This document shows, in pieces, positions 49,972 through 59,250 of a DNA stretch of 64,000 bases. Position 1 is the first letter of the stretch; each line of letters starts with the position of its first letter. The notes beneath the pieces are model-generated. The model worked only from the letters and a program-made list of their open reading frames with translations. It made no database searches and had not been told where the DNA came from. The DNA is from CAYNZP01 sp964401835. Its GTDB lineage: Bacteria > Planctomycetota > Phycisphaerae > SM23-33. A program made the position numbers and the translations under genes. The DNA lies in contig CAYNZP010000009.1 in NCBI GenBank assembly GCA_964401835.1, positions 49,157 through 113,156 on the forward strand, read 5' to 3'.

Positions 49972-50883
49972 TCAAGTGAAAATAAAAACATTTCTGCGCT
50001 TTGTTTCGTGGAAATTTTCACCCTTATACAGCCTTAGTGCATATACATTTTCCCCGTCGGCCTCAAGGGAAATAGTCGCAAGAGACCTTGCAGCAGCATC
50101 GTGCATAGCCCTTCGTAACATTATGCTTCCCAAATTCTTACCGCGATGCTTCGCGACCACGCCCAGGTAGACTACCTTTGCGGAAAGTATGTGCGGCAGG
50201 TCATTAACTAAAATACAACCAACTGGTTCGTCTTCGATATCGACTATCCACCATGATTTTGGACGATAGGTTCCGGTTGATTTGTGAGAGGCTATAACAT
50301 CTTTGATGTCGCGAATATCCAGAAGCGCCGGACAATCAAGCGACCCTTCATAGGTTGACAAAATCACCTCCGCAAGTTCAGCTTCGCTGAACTCATTTGC
50401 ATTTCGCCAATGCAGTTGAGGGCCCTGCTGTAACGCAGGCAAATCTGCAAGATCGCGCCGGAGATAGATCAATTCCGTAATAAACCTGAAACCGGCTGAG
50501 CTGAGAACATCCGCATCGATCTTTGCTGTCGTTGAAAGAAGGGACTGAAGCATACTCAATCCATCATCAATGGCAGCTACTGAAATTTTTTCCAGAAGAT
50601 CTCTGAGCAGTTCCCTCTCGACACCCTTTGCCGTTGCGGGCGTATGATAAAGCATTCCCGTCCTGCCTTGGCTAGCTAGAACAATCGCTACAGCGAAACA
50701 TTGTTTTTCCCGTCTGACCCACCAAAGCCTTGTACTGCCTGACTTGGAAGCATCAATCAATTTACTGAAAGCATGAGCACGCGATTCAATGAAATGGCCC
50801 CTGCCTTTGCCACCAACCAGAAATCGCAGAGCGCTTTGGCGGCAATCTTCAGGTACTTCTTCCATTACAGACGTAGCGCTCAT
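49972..50883 (-). CDS. Two-domain GNAT N-acetyltransferase
   Basis: 303 residues. The C-terminal GNAT domain has VVYLGVVAKHRGKNLGSIML (acetyl-CoA loop) and LEADGENVYALRLYKGENFH; the N-terminal half looks like a degenerate second GNAT, the arrangement of mycothiol-synthase-like proteins. AGGA lies about 9 nt upstream. Substrate unknown. It follows the heparinase-like gene by 21 nt on the same strand, so the pair probably shares a transcript. Confidence 0.82.
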   Translation of the reverse strand: MSATSVMEEVPEDCRQSALRFLVGGKGRGHFIESRAHAFSKLIDASKSGSTRLWWVRREKQCFAVAIVLASQGRTGMLYHTPATAKGVERELLRDLLEKISVAAIDDGLSMLQSLLSTTAKIDADVLSSAGFRFITELIYLRRDLADLPALQQGPQLHWRNANEFSEAELAEVILSTYEGSLDCPALLDIRDIKDVIASHKSTGTYRPKSWWIVDIEDEPVGCILVNDLPHILSAKVVYLGVVAKHRGKNLGSIMLRRAMHDAAARSLATISLEADGENVYALRLYKGENFHETKRRNVFIFT

Positions 50884-50904
50884 GCCAATTTCCTGGATAG
50901 GCTC

Positions 50905-52746
50905 TTAGTGTTGAATGACTTTGTCTAGCCGCAAATTATGTTTGAAAGGTTTGAAATGAATATCAGCCGAACCGGTTTTCACAAAAACATCTCCGCTCGG
51001 TTCATGATTGAGCTCGACACCTAAAGGTGTTTTTTTACGCGAAAACACGCTTACAAAGAGAGCATGAGAAGTCGGAGCCGTTTTAAATCCCAGAATACTG
51101 TCAACCTTTCTCCGTTGAAGAACAACCTTTCTCACTCCACCCTTCAGTTTTGCCGTAGAGGCGAGAGCAAAGTGCAGCCCCGCCTGCTTGCCAACAATGG
51201 AACCACTCAGGGTGTCGTCTTTGAATTGCACATGACCGGTCGTATGCCAGAAAAGGTTCACCTTCTCCGCTGTAACATTGGTCAATTCATCCAATACGAT
51301 CAAGGCCTTTCCCTGCTGCGACCGAGGATCAACAAGCATTACAAGATGACGGATAAAACGAACGTTATCTCCGCAGGCAACACCAGCATCGCACGCAATC
51401 CAGCGGAAATCCTTGCCATCCTGTTCGTCTATAATACTTCCATTGGCATCAATACGATGGTCTCTCTCGTCTATCGTAATGGTGTTGTGTGCCTTGGCTT
51501 GCACTTCATAGAACTCACTACGCTGTTCGGAGAAATACTCCCTGCTCATCGGAGCATGACCTAAATCAGTCAGCAGCATCTCGCCATCTACCTGCAACTG
51601 GATAGAATTCATGTCCAACTGCGAATGGCTGGCTGAGAGGTCGCCTGTCTTGGCTGCTACGTAGAATTCCGGCTTAGGCCAACTGTCGGCTATCGCAGCC
51701 CAGCCTATCTCATTGAATACCTTAACTGGCTGAAGATGAGGCTTTTTGGGAGTAATCTCGTGCGCCGGCCTGAAAAGAAGCGCCAACCCTGCCGCAGAGT
51801 AGCCGGTCGTACTGACGTCTTTGTGGAAAGAGTATGTATCCAGCCACCAGAGCGTCTCTTTGCAACCGAAGTGTTTTGCAAGCAGATAGAAGGTCCCATA
51901 AAGCGGAACTGCGGGTGCGTCACCAAAGCTCGCCGGCTGGCCATTCGGAGTGAAGTAAACACCGAAGAGTCCCGTCGCGTCCATACCTCGGCTGTGCAGT
52001 ATCGTCTGGTCATCGAGCAAACGGCTGGCTGCTTCGGCAAGCAGCAGGACATAGCGCATGGCATAACCCCACAAACCGGTCCCTTCATCCCAGCCGCCTT
52101 CCCGGCCCAGCGCGGAAAAGAATCTCTTCAGGCCAGACCGGGCATGTTTATAAGCCTGCCCAGAAGATTCATCTTCGTCACTAAAGGCCAAGCCAGCCAG
52201 ACCTATGCCGGAATTGACTACCGCATTCCAGTTATGATAGCAGTTGAACCATTCAGCCTGGTGGGCAACCCCATCGCAGTAAGGAATAATCGCTTTTTCC
52301 CTTATAGCCTTGATAGTTTTTTCGTGGTCAGCTTCATGAAGATCTTCCCAAAGCCAATCCAAAGCAATCGTGGCCGCAACGGCAGCTTCTGCCGTGCAAA
52401 TGTCGGCAAGGTTGTGGTTGTGGCAGGGGTCGACCCACCTGCTCCATCTTATTAAGTTTTTCAATTCCTCTATTGCACGATCACGATATGCCGGGTTCGG
52501 TTCGATATGATGGGCAACGAGCAGATCCAGAATTCGTCCCTGGGTTGTCCTGGCTGCATTTGTTGCAGAATTCCATATCCCCTGCTGCCAAAGGGTACGC
52601 CACTGGGCCTCCGTTACGGGCGCAGATTCCAGGATCAATGCGCAACGTTTACGAAGAGATTCGTATATAGTGTCAAATGGCTTGGTGGGAATCCTCTGTA
52701 CCAGCTCAGACAGTTCGTTTCTCGTTGCAAGTATTCCGCGTTTCAT
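50905..52746 (-). CDS. Heparinase II/III-like polysaccharide lyase
   Basis: 613 residues. An alpha-toroid domain (WFNCYHNWNAVVNSGIG, GGWDEGTGLWGY) is followed by a beta-sheet domain with SHSQLDMNSIQLQVDGEML and LTDLGHAPMSREYF, the order of heparinase II/III and related alginate or oligo-uronide lyases. No signal peptide is visible, so it likely degrades imported oligosaccharides. PL family and substrate not decidable. A sigma54 activator gene lies just upstream on the same strand. Confidence 0.86.
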   Translation of the reverse strand: MKRGILATRNELSELVQRIPTKPFDTIYESLRKRCALILESAPVTEAQWRTLWQQGIWNSATNAARTTQGRILDLLVAHHIEPNPAYRDRAIEELKNLIRWSRWVDPCHNHNLADICTAEAAVAATIALDWLWEDLHEADHEKTIKAIREKAIIPYCDGVAHQAEWFNCYHNWNAVVNSGIGLAGLAFSDEDESSGQAYKHARSGLKRFFSALGREGGWDEGTGLWGYAMRYVLLLAEAASRLLDDQTILHSRGMDATGLFGVYFTPNGQPASFGDAPAVPLYGTFYLLAKHFGCKETLWWLDTYSFHKDVSTTGYSAAGLALLFRPAHEITPKKPHLQPVKVFNEIGWAAIADSWPKPEFYVAAKTGDLSASHSQLDMNSIQLQVDGEMLLTDLGHAPMSREYFSEQRSEFYEVQAKAHNTITIDERDHRIDANGSIIDEQDGKDFRWIACDAGVACGDNVRFIRHLVMLVDPRSQQGKALIVLDELTNVTAEKVNLFWHTTGHVQFKDDTLSGSIVGKQAGLHFALASTAKLKGGVRKVVLQRRKVDSILGFKTAPTSHALFVSVFSRKKTPLGVELNHEPSGDVFVKTGSADIHFKPFKHNLRLDKVIQH

Positions 52747-52791
52747 ATGTCCACCCTCAGCCTTTCCCCAAGGCCTTAATCCAATAAAACG

Positions 52792-54312
52792 TTACTGCTT
52801 TTTTATATTATACTTCTTAACTCTATATCTTATGTTATCCCTGCTGACACCAAGGGCTGCTGCCGCCCTGGATTGGTTCCAATTATTTTCACGAAGAGCA
52901 GTTACGATCATTGCTCTTTCGTTGGCAGCCAGTACAGACTGGCTCGCTCGGCCGGAATCCATGTCGCTTCCGATGAGCTGTCTTGGAAGATGTTCCCGGC
53001 GAATAATATGCTCGCCGGAATCTCCCTTCTCTACGCAGCAGCATAGCAGAGAGGCCCGTTCCAGAATATTCTGCAACTCGCGGACATTGCCCGGAAAATC
53101 GTAACTTGTCAGCGTCGCCATCGCATCGGGAGCGATGGCTGGTGGGGTTGTTTTCGTATCAGCTGCGATTTGTCTTATGAAATGATCCGCAAGAAGCGAA
53201 ATATCTTCGCGACGCTTTCGCAGTGGTGGAATCTCAATGGGAAAAACATTCAGCCGATAGTAAAGGTCATCGCGAAAACGCCCTGCCTGCATCTCCTTCG
53301 AAAGATCACGATTTGTCGCGGCAATTATCCTGACATCGCAGCCAATGGTCTGAGTTCCGCCGACACGGACGATTTCTTTCTCCTGTATGACTCTTAGAAG
53401 TTTCACCTGGATACTCGATGCAATCTCGCCTATCTCGTCCAGGAAGATTGTCCCGCCGTCTGCCAACTCGAAGCGCCCCTGCCGCCGGCCTACAGCGCCT
53501 GTAAAAGCGCCAGCCTCGTGTCCGAAAAGTTCGCTTTCCAGAAGCGACTCTGGCAGGGCTGCGCAGTTAACGGCAATGAAAGGCCTCTCCGCCCTGGAAG
53601 AATTAGCGTGTATTAATCTGGCTGCAAGTTCCTTACCTGTACCTGTCTGGCCAAGCAGTAAAACGGTCGCGGATGAATTGGCGACTCTGCCGATGAGGCT
53701 CTGGACCTCTCGTATGGCTGGACTCTGTCCGACAAATTCCTTCGGGAAGCTGAGAGTTTCTTTCAGGCCACGATTCTCACGCCTGAGCCTTTCGCAAAGC
53801 TGTGCGTTTGCGGTGGCGATTGCGGCAAGATTGGCAAACACCTTGGCAATTTGAAGATCGTTATCGTCGAAAGTTTCCGATTGAACTGGGTTGATAACCT
53901 CGACCACACCGAGTTTTTCATCATTGTGAATAAGCGGAGCGGCGATAATGCTTCGTGTTTGAAACCCCACCAGTTTGTCGATATCTTTATAGTGGCTTTT
54001 TTCCTTGCTGACATCGTTGACCATCAAAGCCTGGCCGGTCTTTATAGCCTTGGCTGAAACTCCCGCCCCTTCATCATATTCCATACCAATAATCTGCTCG
54101 CAGCGGTCTCCCACAGCAGCCCTGAAAACCTGCTTGCCGCGAGCCTTGTCCAGCATGATTACACTGGAGGCTTCCGCCTTCATTACAGCAGCGGCGGCCC
54201 GGGCGATGGCCTGAAGTGTCTCGTCAAGGTCCTGTGCGGAATTGATGGCTGCAGAAGCATCAACAAGTGCAGACATGGCCTCGGGGGTAAGATGTTGTGG
54301 CAAAACCGTCAT
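52792..54312 (-). CDS. GAF-domain sigma54-dependent activator (Fis type)
   Basis: 506 residues. N-terminal GAF (about 20-170), AAA+ domain with Walker A LGQTGTGKE, GAFTGA loop (contacts sigma54) and Walker B GGTIFLDEIGE, and a C-terminal Fis HTH (NWNQSRAAAALGVSRDNIRY). It would turn on promoters of RpoN-RNA polymerase after ligand binding to GAF. Its target genes are not shown; the heparinase-like gene 45 nt downstream is a natural candidate. Divergent from the ECF sigma gene. Confidence 0.93.
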   Translation of the reverse strand: MTVLPQHLTPEAMSALVDASAAINSAQDLDETLQAIARAAAAVMKAEASSVIMLDKARGKQVFRAAVGDRCEQIIGMEYDEGAGVSAKAIKTGQALMVNDVSKEKSHYKDIDKLVGFQTRSIIAAPLIHNDEKLGVVEVINPVQSETFDDNDLQIAKVFANLAAIATANAQLCERLRRENRGLKETLSFPKEFVGQSPAIREVQSLIGRVANSSATVLLLGQTGTGKELAARLIHANSSRAERPFIAVNCAALPESLLESELFGHEAGAFTGAVGRRQGRFELADGGTIFLDEIGEIASSIQVKLLRVIQEKEIVRVGGTQTIGCDVRIIAATNRDLSKEMQAGRFRDDLYYRLNVFPIEIPPLRKRREDISLLADHFIRQIAADTKTTPPAIAPDAMATLTSYDFPGNVRELQNILERASLLCCCVEKGDSGEHIIRREHLPRQLIGSDMDSGRASQSVLAANERAMIVTALRENNWNQSRAAAALGVSRDNIRYRVKKYNIKKQ

Positions 54313-54396
54313 GATCTGGTTCCGAATCGCTTAAAACCTATACTAATAACTATAGTTCAAAGTATCTCAAGTACTTGTCTTAACAGCAAGAAAGAA

Positions 54397-54426
54397 TTGA
54401 CCAACTGCCAACATCAAGCCTATCAT
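54397..54426 (+). promoter_or_regulatory. Promoter of the ECF sigma operon
   Basis: TTGACC (54397-54402), an 18-nt spacer and TATCAT (54421-54426), 21 nt before the ATG at 54448. It resembles a housekeeping promoter, so basal expression need not depend on the ECF factor itself. A 10-bp palindrome CAAGTACTTG (54368-54377) lies upstream. Confidence 0.55.
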
Positions 54427-54447
54427 GCCATGTAATAATAATTGCTC

Positions 54448-55062
54448 ATGACCGAAGATTCGAAAAAAACATCGATAAGCGATAACGACCTGCTGCGTCT
54501 TCATATGGAAGGCGACGCACAGGCATTTCCCACGCTTATTAAAAGATACAGAAACGAGCTTTATAACTTCCTGGCCAAATTTACATACGATGCCGAACTC
54601 GCCGAAGATGTCTTTCAGGAAGCTTTCCTCCAACTTCACCTATCCGCGGCCAGCTTCGATATGTCCCGCCGTTTAAAGCCATGGCTATTCACTATCGCAG
54701 CCAACAAGGCCCGCGACGCCATGCGTAGTCGATACCGCCGGCAGGCGGCCTCTCTCGACGCGACAATTCCAGGTGGCAGCGAGGGTGAAGACAGCTTTGT
54801 AGATTTGATGCCTTCAAAAATTCCTACTCCTGACGAAACTCTTTTGAACCTTGAGGCAAGAAAGGCCGTACAAACTATCATCAGTCGGATGCCTGATAAG
54901 CTACGGATGGTGCTGTTGTTAAGCTATTTTCACGGTTTTCAGTACAGCCAGATAGCTGAAATGCTGGATGTTCCACTGGGAACGGTGAAATCGAGGCTTC
55001 ACTCAGCAATTAAATATTTTGCACAAAAATGGAAAGCTGTATCGGAGGATACTAAGGCATGA
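54448..55062 (+). CDS. ECF-type RNA polymerase sigma factor
   Basis: 204 residues from ATG 54448 (a TTG two codons earlier is open). Region 2 is at about 20-95 (AEDVFQEAFLQLH, LKPWLFTIAANKARDAMRSR) and region 4 at about 140-195 (QYSQIAEMLDVPLGTVKSRLH). No region 1 or 3, so an ECF-group sigma factor. Its stop overlaps the start of the next gene, which encodes a membrane protein with an anti-sigma-like cytoplasmic part. Confidence 0.92.
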   Translation: MTEDSKKTSISDNDLLRLHMEGDAQAFPTLIKRYRNELYNFLAKFTYDAELAEDVFQEAFLQLHLSAASFDMSRRLKPWLFTIAANKARDAMRSRYRRQAASLDATIPGGSEGEDSFVDLMPSKIPTPDETLLNLEARKAVQTIISRMPDKLRMVLLLSYFHGFQYSQIAEMLDVPLGTVKSRLHSAIKYFAQKWKAVSEDTKA

Positions 55063-56060
55063 CGCAACAAAGAGTTAACGATGAATTGTCCTTGATTGAC
55101 TTTCTCTCAGGTAATTGCGAGGCCAGCCAGGCCAGCGGGATAAAAGAACGCCTTGAGAAGGATGAGGACTTCCGACAACTGCACGATGACATAAAAAATA
55201 CGCTAAATGCTGTGGGTTTAGCCCCCGAAATCGAAGCTCCGCAAGACCTTGTTGAAAAAACTCTTGCGAAAATATCTTCCGCCAAGCGAACAGAGGCATT
55301 AATTGCCAAACAGGAAATCCGCAGGCGAGTCCTTCGCCCAACGCTCTCTCTTAGAGAGCTCACAGCTGTCGCCGCGGTTATCCTGTTGGCAGTTATTGTC
55401 TTTGTACCCTCGATCCAGCAGGCCAGGCAGAAGCAGCTTGCGATCCAGTGTGCATCGCAGGCTGGCCGAATCGGGTCGGCAATTTTGTCCTTCGCCAATG
55501 CAAATAACGACCAGCTTCCCACAGCCGGAGTCGCCGAGGCTCGCTGGCTGGCAAATGACAGCGAACCGGTTGTGAGCAATTCAGCTGGACTTTTCAAACT
55601 TGTCGGAGCCGGCTTCGCGTCGCCAACACTTTTCCAGTGCCCTGCCGTTGGGGGGCGGTCTTTCGTTGTCCAGTCCGGCATGGCAGATTTCCCGGCAGAT
55701 GAACACATAAGCTATTCCTATCAGCACTCACTGGGCTCCGAGGCAGTTCGACGAGACGATCCTGAAATGGCGATGGTGGCTCAGAGAATGGCAATACTCT
55801 CTGACAGTACTCCATTGTTTAAAAAAGGCAGGTTCCATCCGGACAAAATCAGTGCACAGGCCGGCGACAATCACCGCGCCAAGGGACAGAACGTTTTGTA
55901 TCTCGACATGCATGTTGACTGGGCTGAAAGCCCCAACGTCGGCGTCGGTGGTAACAATATTTTCCTGGCTGAGGGAATCTACAAGTACAAAGGCACAGAA
56001 AAACCGACAGGCCCAACAGACACCTTCCTGCTTCCGGCGTATTCTTCGTCCGGCAGATAA
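55059..56060 (+). CDS. Membrane anti-sigma-like protein with prepilin-like periplasmic domain
   Basis: 333 residues, overlapping the sigma factor as ATGA. The first about 100 residues are charged and helical, in the place of an anti-sigma domain, although the HxxxCxxC zinc motif is absent. A single membrane helix follows (about 108-125, ELTAVAAVILLAVIVFVPSI). The outer part starts IQQARQKQLAIQCASQAGRI, close to the N-terminal helix of type II pseudopilins, and later has NVLYLDMHVDW like the H-X9-DG end of such proteins. A sensor of secretion or envelope state is a possibility, not shown. Confidence 0.72.
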   Translation: MTQQRVNDELSLIDFLSGNCEASQASGIKERLEKDEDFRQLHDDIKNTLNAVGLAPEIEAPQDLVEKTLAKISSAKRTEALIAKQEIRRRVLRPTLSLRELTAVAAVILLAVIVFVPSIQQARQKQLAIQCASQAGRIGSAILSFANANNDQLPTAGVAEARWLANDSEPVVSNSAGLFKLVGAGFASPTLFQCPAVGGRSFVVQSGMADFPADEHISYSYQHSLGSEAVRRDDPEMAMVAQRMAILSDSTPLFKKGRFHPDKISAQAGDNHRAKGQNVLYLDMHVDWAESPNVGVGGNNIFLAEGIYKYKGTEKPTGPTDTFLLPAYSSSGR

Positions 56061-56226
56061 GAAAACCAGAAGCCAGCCCAAATTGAGACTACCAAACCGC
56101 TTCTTACCTATAGGTTTGAGGTACCAGTTCTCTCGGATATGTTTGTTGTAAGACCTTCTTTTAAAAAGACTTCCAGATACGCATTTTTCTTACTCTGAAC
56201 GGCCTACAAAAAAAACTACTCAACGC

Positions 56227-56277
56227 TTGACAAATTCGTTTATCGGATAAATAATGAATTAGATTCATTAGATGAAT
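56227..56277 (+). promoter_or_regulatory. TetR promoter with overlapping operator
   Basis: TTGACA (56227-56232), 17-nt spacer, AATAAT (56250-56255). Immediately over and after the -10 are three alternating half-sites: ATGAAT (56254-56259), ATTCAT (56263-56268) and ATGAAT (56272-56277), each separated by TAG. The first pair is part of a perfect 19-bp palindrome (56252-56270). Autorepression by the TetR protein at 56309 is the likely role. Confidence 0.72.
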
Positions 56278-56308
56278 TTACATCATTATTAAGAGTACTG
56301 AGATTACC

Positions 56309-56923
56309 ATGGGAACAACAGAACGACGACAACGCGAAGCGAATCTGCGTCGAAGGAGCATATTGAAAGCTGCCAGAAAAGTTTTCTGGAAGCATGGATA
56401 TGACAATGCAACCATGCCTCAGATCGCAAAAGTGGCTGAGCTTGCCCCGGGCACTCTTTACCTTTACTTCTCAAGCAAGGATGCCTTATATATCGAACTT
56501 CTCGGGGAGGGCTACTCGCTTCTACTAAAAGAACTCGAAAAACAGGCCGAGTTGAATGGCAAAGCCCAAGACGCCGCTTCAGGTCTTATAGACGTTTTTT
56601 TCGACTTCGCCCGCAAATTTCCAAAATACTTTGACATCATGTTCTTTGTCATCCAACGTGAAACAACCCGAAGCTGGGAGAAAAACTTTCCGGCAGAGCA
56701 AATTGAGCGAGTAAATTCGATGCGAGAGGCCTGTAAGCAAGTTGCTGCCAAAATCCTCAAGCAGATAAACTTTGGAACAGCCGACAAACGCAATCAAATC
56801 GTTGACGCAATCTGGGGAATGTTGGGTGGAGTGGTTTTCTACTTCAGAAGCGATGAATCCTTCGAAGACATCGCAGAGGAGACAAAAAGATTAATTCTGT
56901 CAGCCGTTTTCGGTAGTAAATAG
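56309..56923 (+). CDS. TetR/AcrR family regulator
   Basis: 204 residues. The N-terminal HTH is typical (ILKAARKVFWKHGYDNATM, IAKVAELAPGTLYLYFSSKD); the C-terminal ligand domain is helical and not assignable. A strong promoter with a three-half-site operator lies upstream. The TPR lipoprotein gene follows by 104 nt. No efflux pump is adjacent, so the target may be distant or may be the lipoprotein gene. Confidence 0.93.
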   Translation: MGTTERRQREANLRRRSILKAARKVFWKHGYDNATMPQIAKVAELAPGTLYLYFSSKDALYIELLGEGYSLLLKELEKQAELNGKAQDAASGLIDVFFDFARKFPKYFDIMFFVIQRETTRSWEKNFPAEQIERVNSMREACKQVAAKILKQINFGTADKRNQIVDAIWGMLGGVVFYFRSDESFEDIAEETKRLILSAVFGSK

Positions 56924-57027
56924 AATCGAGTTGTATTTTTTTGAAGTGTAGATGAATAACATTCAGTTTGTGATGCAAATTCATATTTAATGACTGAAGC
57001 ACCGAGTGATCTCGAAAGGAGACGAAA

Positions 57028-58146
57028 ATGAATATGCAAAAGACAACCTTGATCGGAATAGTTCTTTTTACAGGACTGCTTGGTTGCACATCTAAAGCAA
57101 CCGGCCTGCCCACAGGAAAGGGCGGCGATCTTAACAGCAATCCAGATGTTGCCGTCAGGGCCTTCGAGCTCAGAATGGCTGGACGAGTTGACGAAGCCAA
57201 GAAACTTTTAGAAAAGGCGGTTGCTGCAAATCCTAAGAATGCGCCCGCTCAGTTTGAACTGGCTCGGGACTACTTCTACACAATCATGGACCAACCAGAC
57301 CAAGTATCTGACAATTTGAAGCAAAAACAGATGGCTATGAAAAACAATCTCAGACAAGCAAGAAAGGCCATCCAAAAAGCAATCAAGGCTAATCCTGATA
57401 ATCCACGTTATCACTATTGGGCGGGCAAGATTGCTACTTATAACGCTATATACGACGCACATAGTATATGGACTATGCCGGCTGTTCCAACTCATTCAAA
57501 TGACGCTATCAGAAGTTACGAAAAGGCTGTAGATTTGAAACCCGACTTCCACCAAGCCCGTCTGGAACTTATGGGATGCTATGATCGCCTTCCCTGGCTT
57601 TGTGGTGGTAATAAATCCAAGGCGGAACAACACACAAGAAGGCTGGAACGAATGGATCCTGTCTATGGTGCCAAGGCACGTTGCGAAATCCAGCCGAGGA
57701 AGACACGCGAGGAGAAAATAGCCATTTGGGAAAAAATAATACATAATTTTCCGGACAATGCAGGGGCACACGTCGGCTTAGCCCGTGAATTGATGCATGA
57801 AGGCGATTTGCCTGCCAGTGATATGGAAATGTGTGTTGAACATATTGACAAAGCTTTGGAATTGGATCCCTCGCACAGCGAAATACTGCTGGATTTAGCA
57901 TGGCATTACAGGCGAGCCAAGCAACCTGATAAAGCGAAAGACGGCCTTCAGAGATTCCTACATCAAGATCCTTCACCACCGGTAGCGCTGCAAGCAATTG
58001 CTCTTCGCGAACTGGCAACGATTCAATCTATGCAGGGCAAGGAGCAGGAGGCTGAATCGCTGGTAAAACAGGCGGATGAATTAGATCCAACTAATTGGCC
58101 CCCTTTTAGATGGCGCCCGCCTACAGATTTATACGTGGCTCCCTAA
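57028..58146 (+). CDS. TPR-repeat lipoprotein
   Basis: 372 residues; AAAGGAG 7 nt upstream. A lipobox FTGLLGC at the N-terminus gives a lipidated Cys about residue 20. TPR units are seen at about 44-75 (RVDEAKKLLEKAVAANPKNA), 110-150, 185-215 and 265-350 (DPSHSEILLDLAWHYRRAKQ). Such proteins are scaffolds held to the outer or inner membrane. Partner unknown. Separate from its neighbours, with an own leader. Confidence 0.82.
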   Translation: MNMQKTTLIGIVLFTGLLGCTSKATGLPTGKGGDLNSNPDVAVRAFELRMAGRVDEAKKLLEKAVAANPKNAPAQFELARDYFYTIMDQPDQVSDNLKQKQMAMKNNLRQARKAIQKAIKANPDNPRYHYWAGKIATYNAIYDAHSIWTMPAVPTHSNDAIRSYEKAVDLKPDFHQARLELMGCYDRLPWLCGGNKSKAEQHTRRLERMDPVYGAKARCEIQPRKTREEKIAIWEKIIHNFPDNAGAHVGLARELMHEGDLPASDMEMCVEHIDKALELDPSHSEILLDLAWHYRRAKQPDKAKDGLQRFLHQDPSPPVALQAIALRELATIQSMQGKEQEAESLVKQADELDPTNWPPFRWRPPTDLYVAP

Positions 58147-58344
58147 TATTGAGAGAGCGGCTTGCGGTGCATGACAATGTTTTAAGGCCAATTTTCGAGG
58201 CGGAAAACTGCATGTTACCAAGAGCTTGAAAAACATCCAAAATGGAGCATGTGGAAGCGACGCTCGTGGTCATAACCCATGAGATTGTTGTAAGTTGCTA
58301 TAAGTCCCTTCTAATGTGTGGTTTTTGAGTTTAGAATTACCGCT

Positions 58345-59250
58345 ATGCTTACGGTTTCTAAAGTTTTGACAATTATCTTTCTGTTGTTGGTTAGCGCTTC
58401 GGCGGCGACGGCAGAAATACCGTCCCAATTGGAAGATACCCTCTCGTTGAGTCCGGCTGAAACTGCAATCATCGAAGATACCATTGACGGAAACTCCCAG
58501 CTCGACGAGCCGGGACTGTCTTTAGTTCTGGGCAAAACGGTGAAGTTGCCACATTTATCAATAGAGGATTTGCCAAAACTCGACACGCCTTCCTACCATA
58601 ACCTCTTGCGGAATCCCCAAAGATACAGATGCCAACCCATGTCAATTCACCTGCGGGCCTTCAGCATTACAAAGATGCGCCTCAGTGATTTTACCTCCCT
58701 CAGTTCAACTATCCCGCTGGATACTGCCGTCTGGAGGATTTTTGCAACGACAGCTAGCGGCGGTCAAGAAGAGCCGGTATTTGTCCTGTCACTAGTCGAT
58801 CCGCAACTGCCCAAGCCTGACAAAGTCGAACCCGACGCAGAGCAACTCTACAACAAAGGGCCCGAAATCCGAGTCGCGTGCGTCTTTTACAAAATCTACA
58901 AAACAAAAGACCGCGGCACAGCCAAGCAACCGCCTCAATTCAGAGATTACCCGCTGCTGATGACGTGGCAAATCTATCCGGCAACTGCTGGGGAATCCTT
59001 TCAAATTGAAAAGAGTTTCATACTTACCGCTGTTATCCTCGTTTTACTTGTAGTAGGATTTGTGATACTGAAAATATGGATAGCCCGGCTGAAAAAGCAG
59101 ACCCAGGCTAAGACACAACAGTACAAATCGCTTCGGGAAGATACGCCCAAGGCCGATGAACCCGTTGAATTAGACCCTTTACTCAAAGCCGCCGGTGAGG
59201 ACTATTTGAAAAGTCTCAAAAGCAAAGAATGCGAAGATGAACAAAAGTAA
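58345..59250 (+). CDS. Unknown membrane-anchored protein with signal peptide
   Basis: 301 residues from ATG 58345, where a signal peptide begins (VLTIIFLLLVSASAATA); a GTG at 58318 is also open. A beta-rich outer domain follows to about residue 225, then one membrane helix (about 231-252, ILTAVILVLLVVGFVILKIW) and a charged cytoplasmic tail. No family recognised. It overlaps aroB by 14 nt, so the two are expressed together, though no link in function is evident. Confidence 0.75.
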   Translation: MLTVSKVLTIIFLLLVSASAATAEIPSQLEDTLSLSPAETAIIEDTIDGNSQLDEPGLSLVLGKTVKLPHLSIEDLPKLDTPSYHNLLRNPQRYRCQPMSIHLRAFSITKMRLSDFTSLSSTIPLDTAVWRIFATTASGGQEEPVFVLSLVDPQLPKPDKVEPDAEQLYNKGPEIRVACVFYKIYKTKDRGTAKQPPQFRDYPLLMTWQIYPATAGESFQIEKSFILTAVILVLLVVGFVILKIWIARLKKQTQAKTQQYKSLREDTPKADEPVELDPLLKAAGEDYLKSLKSKECEDEQK

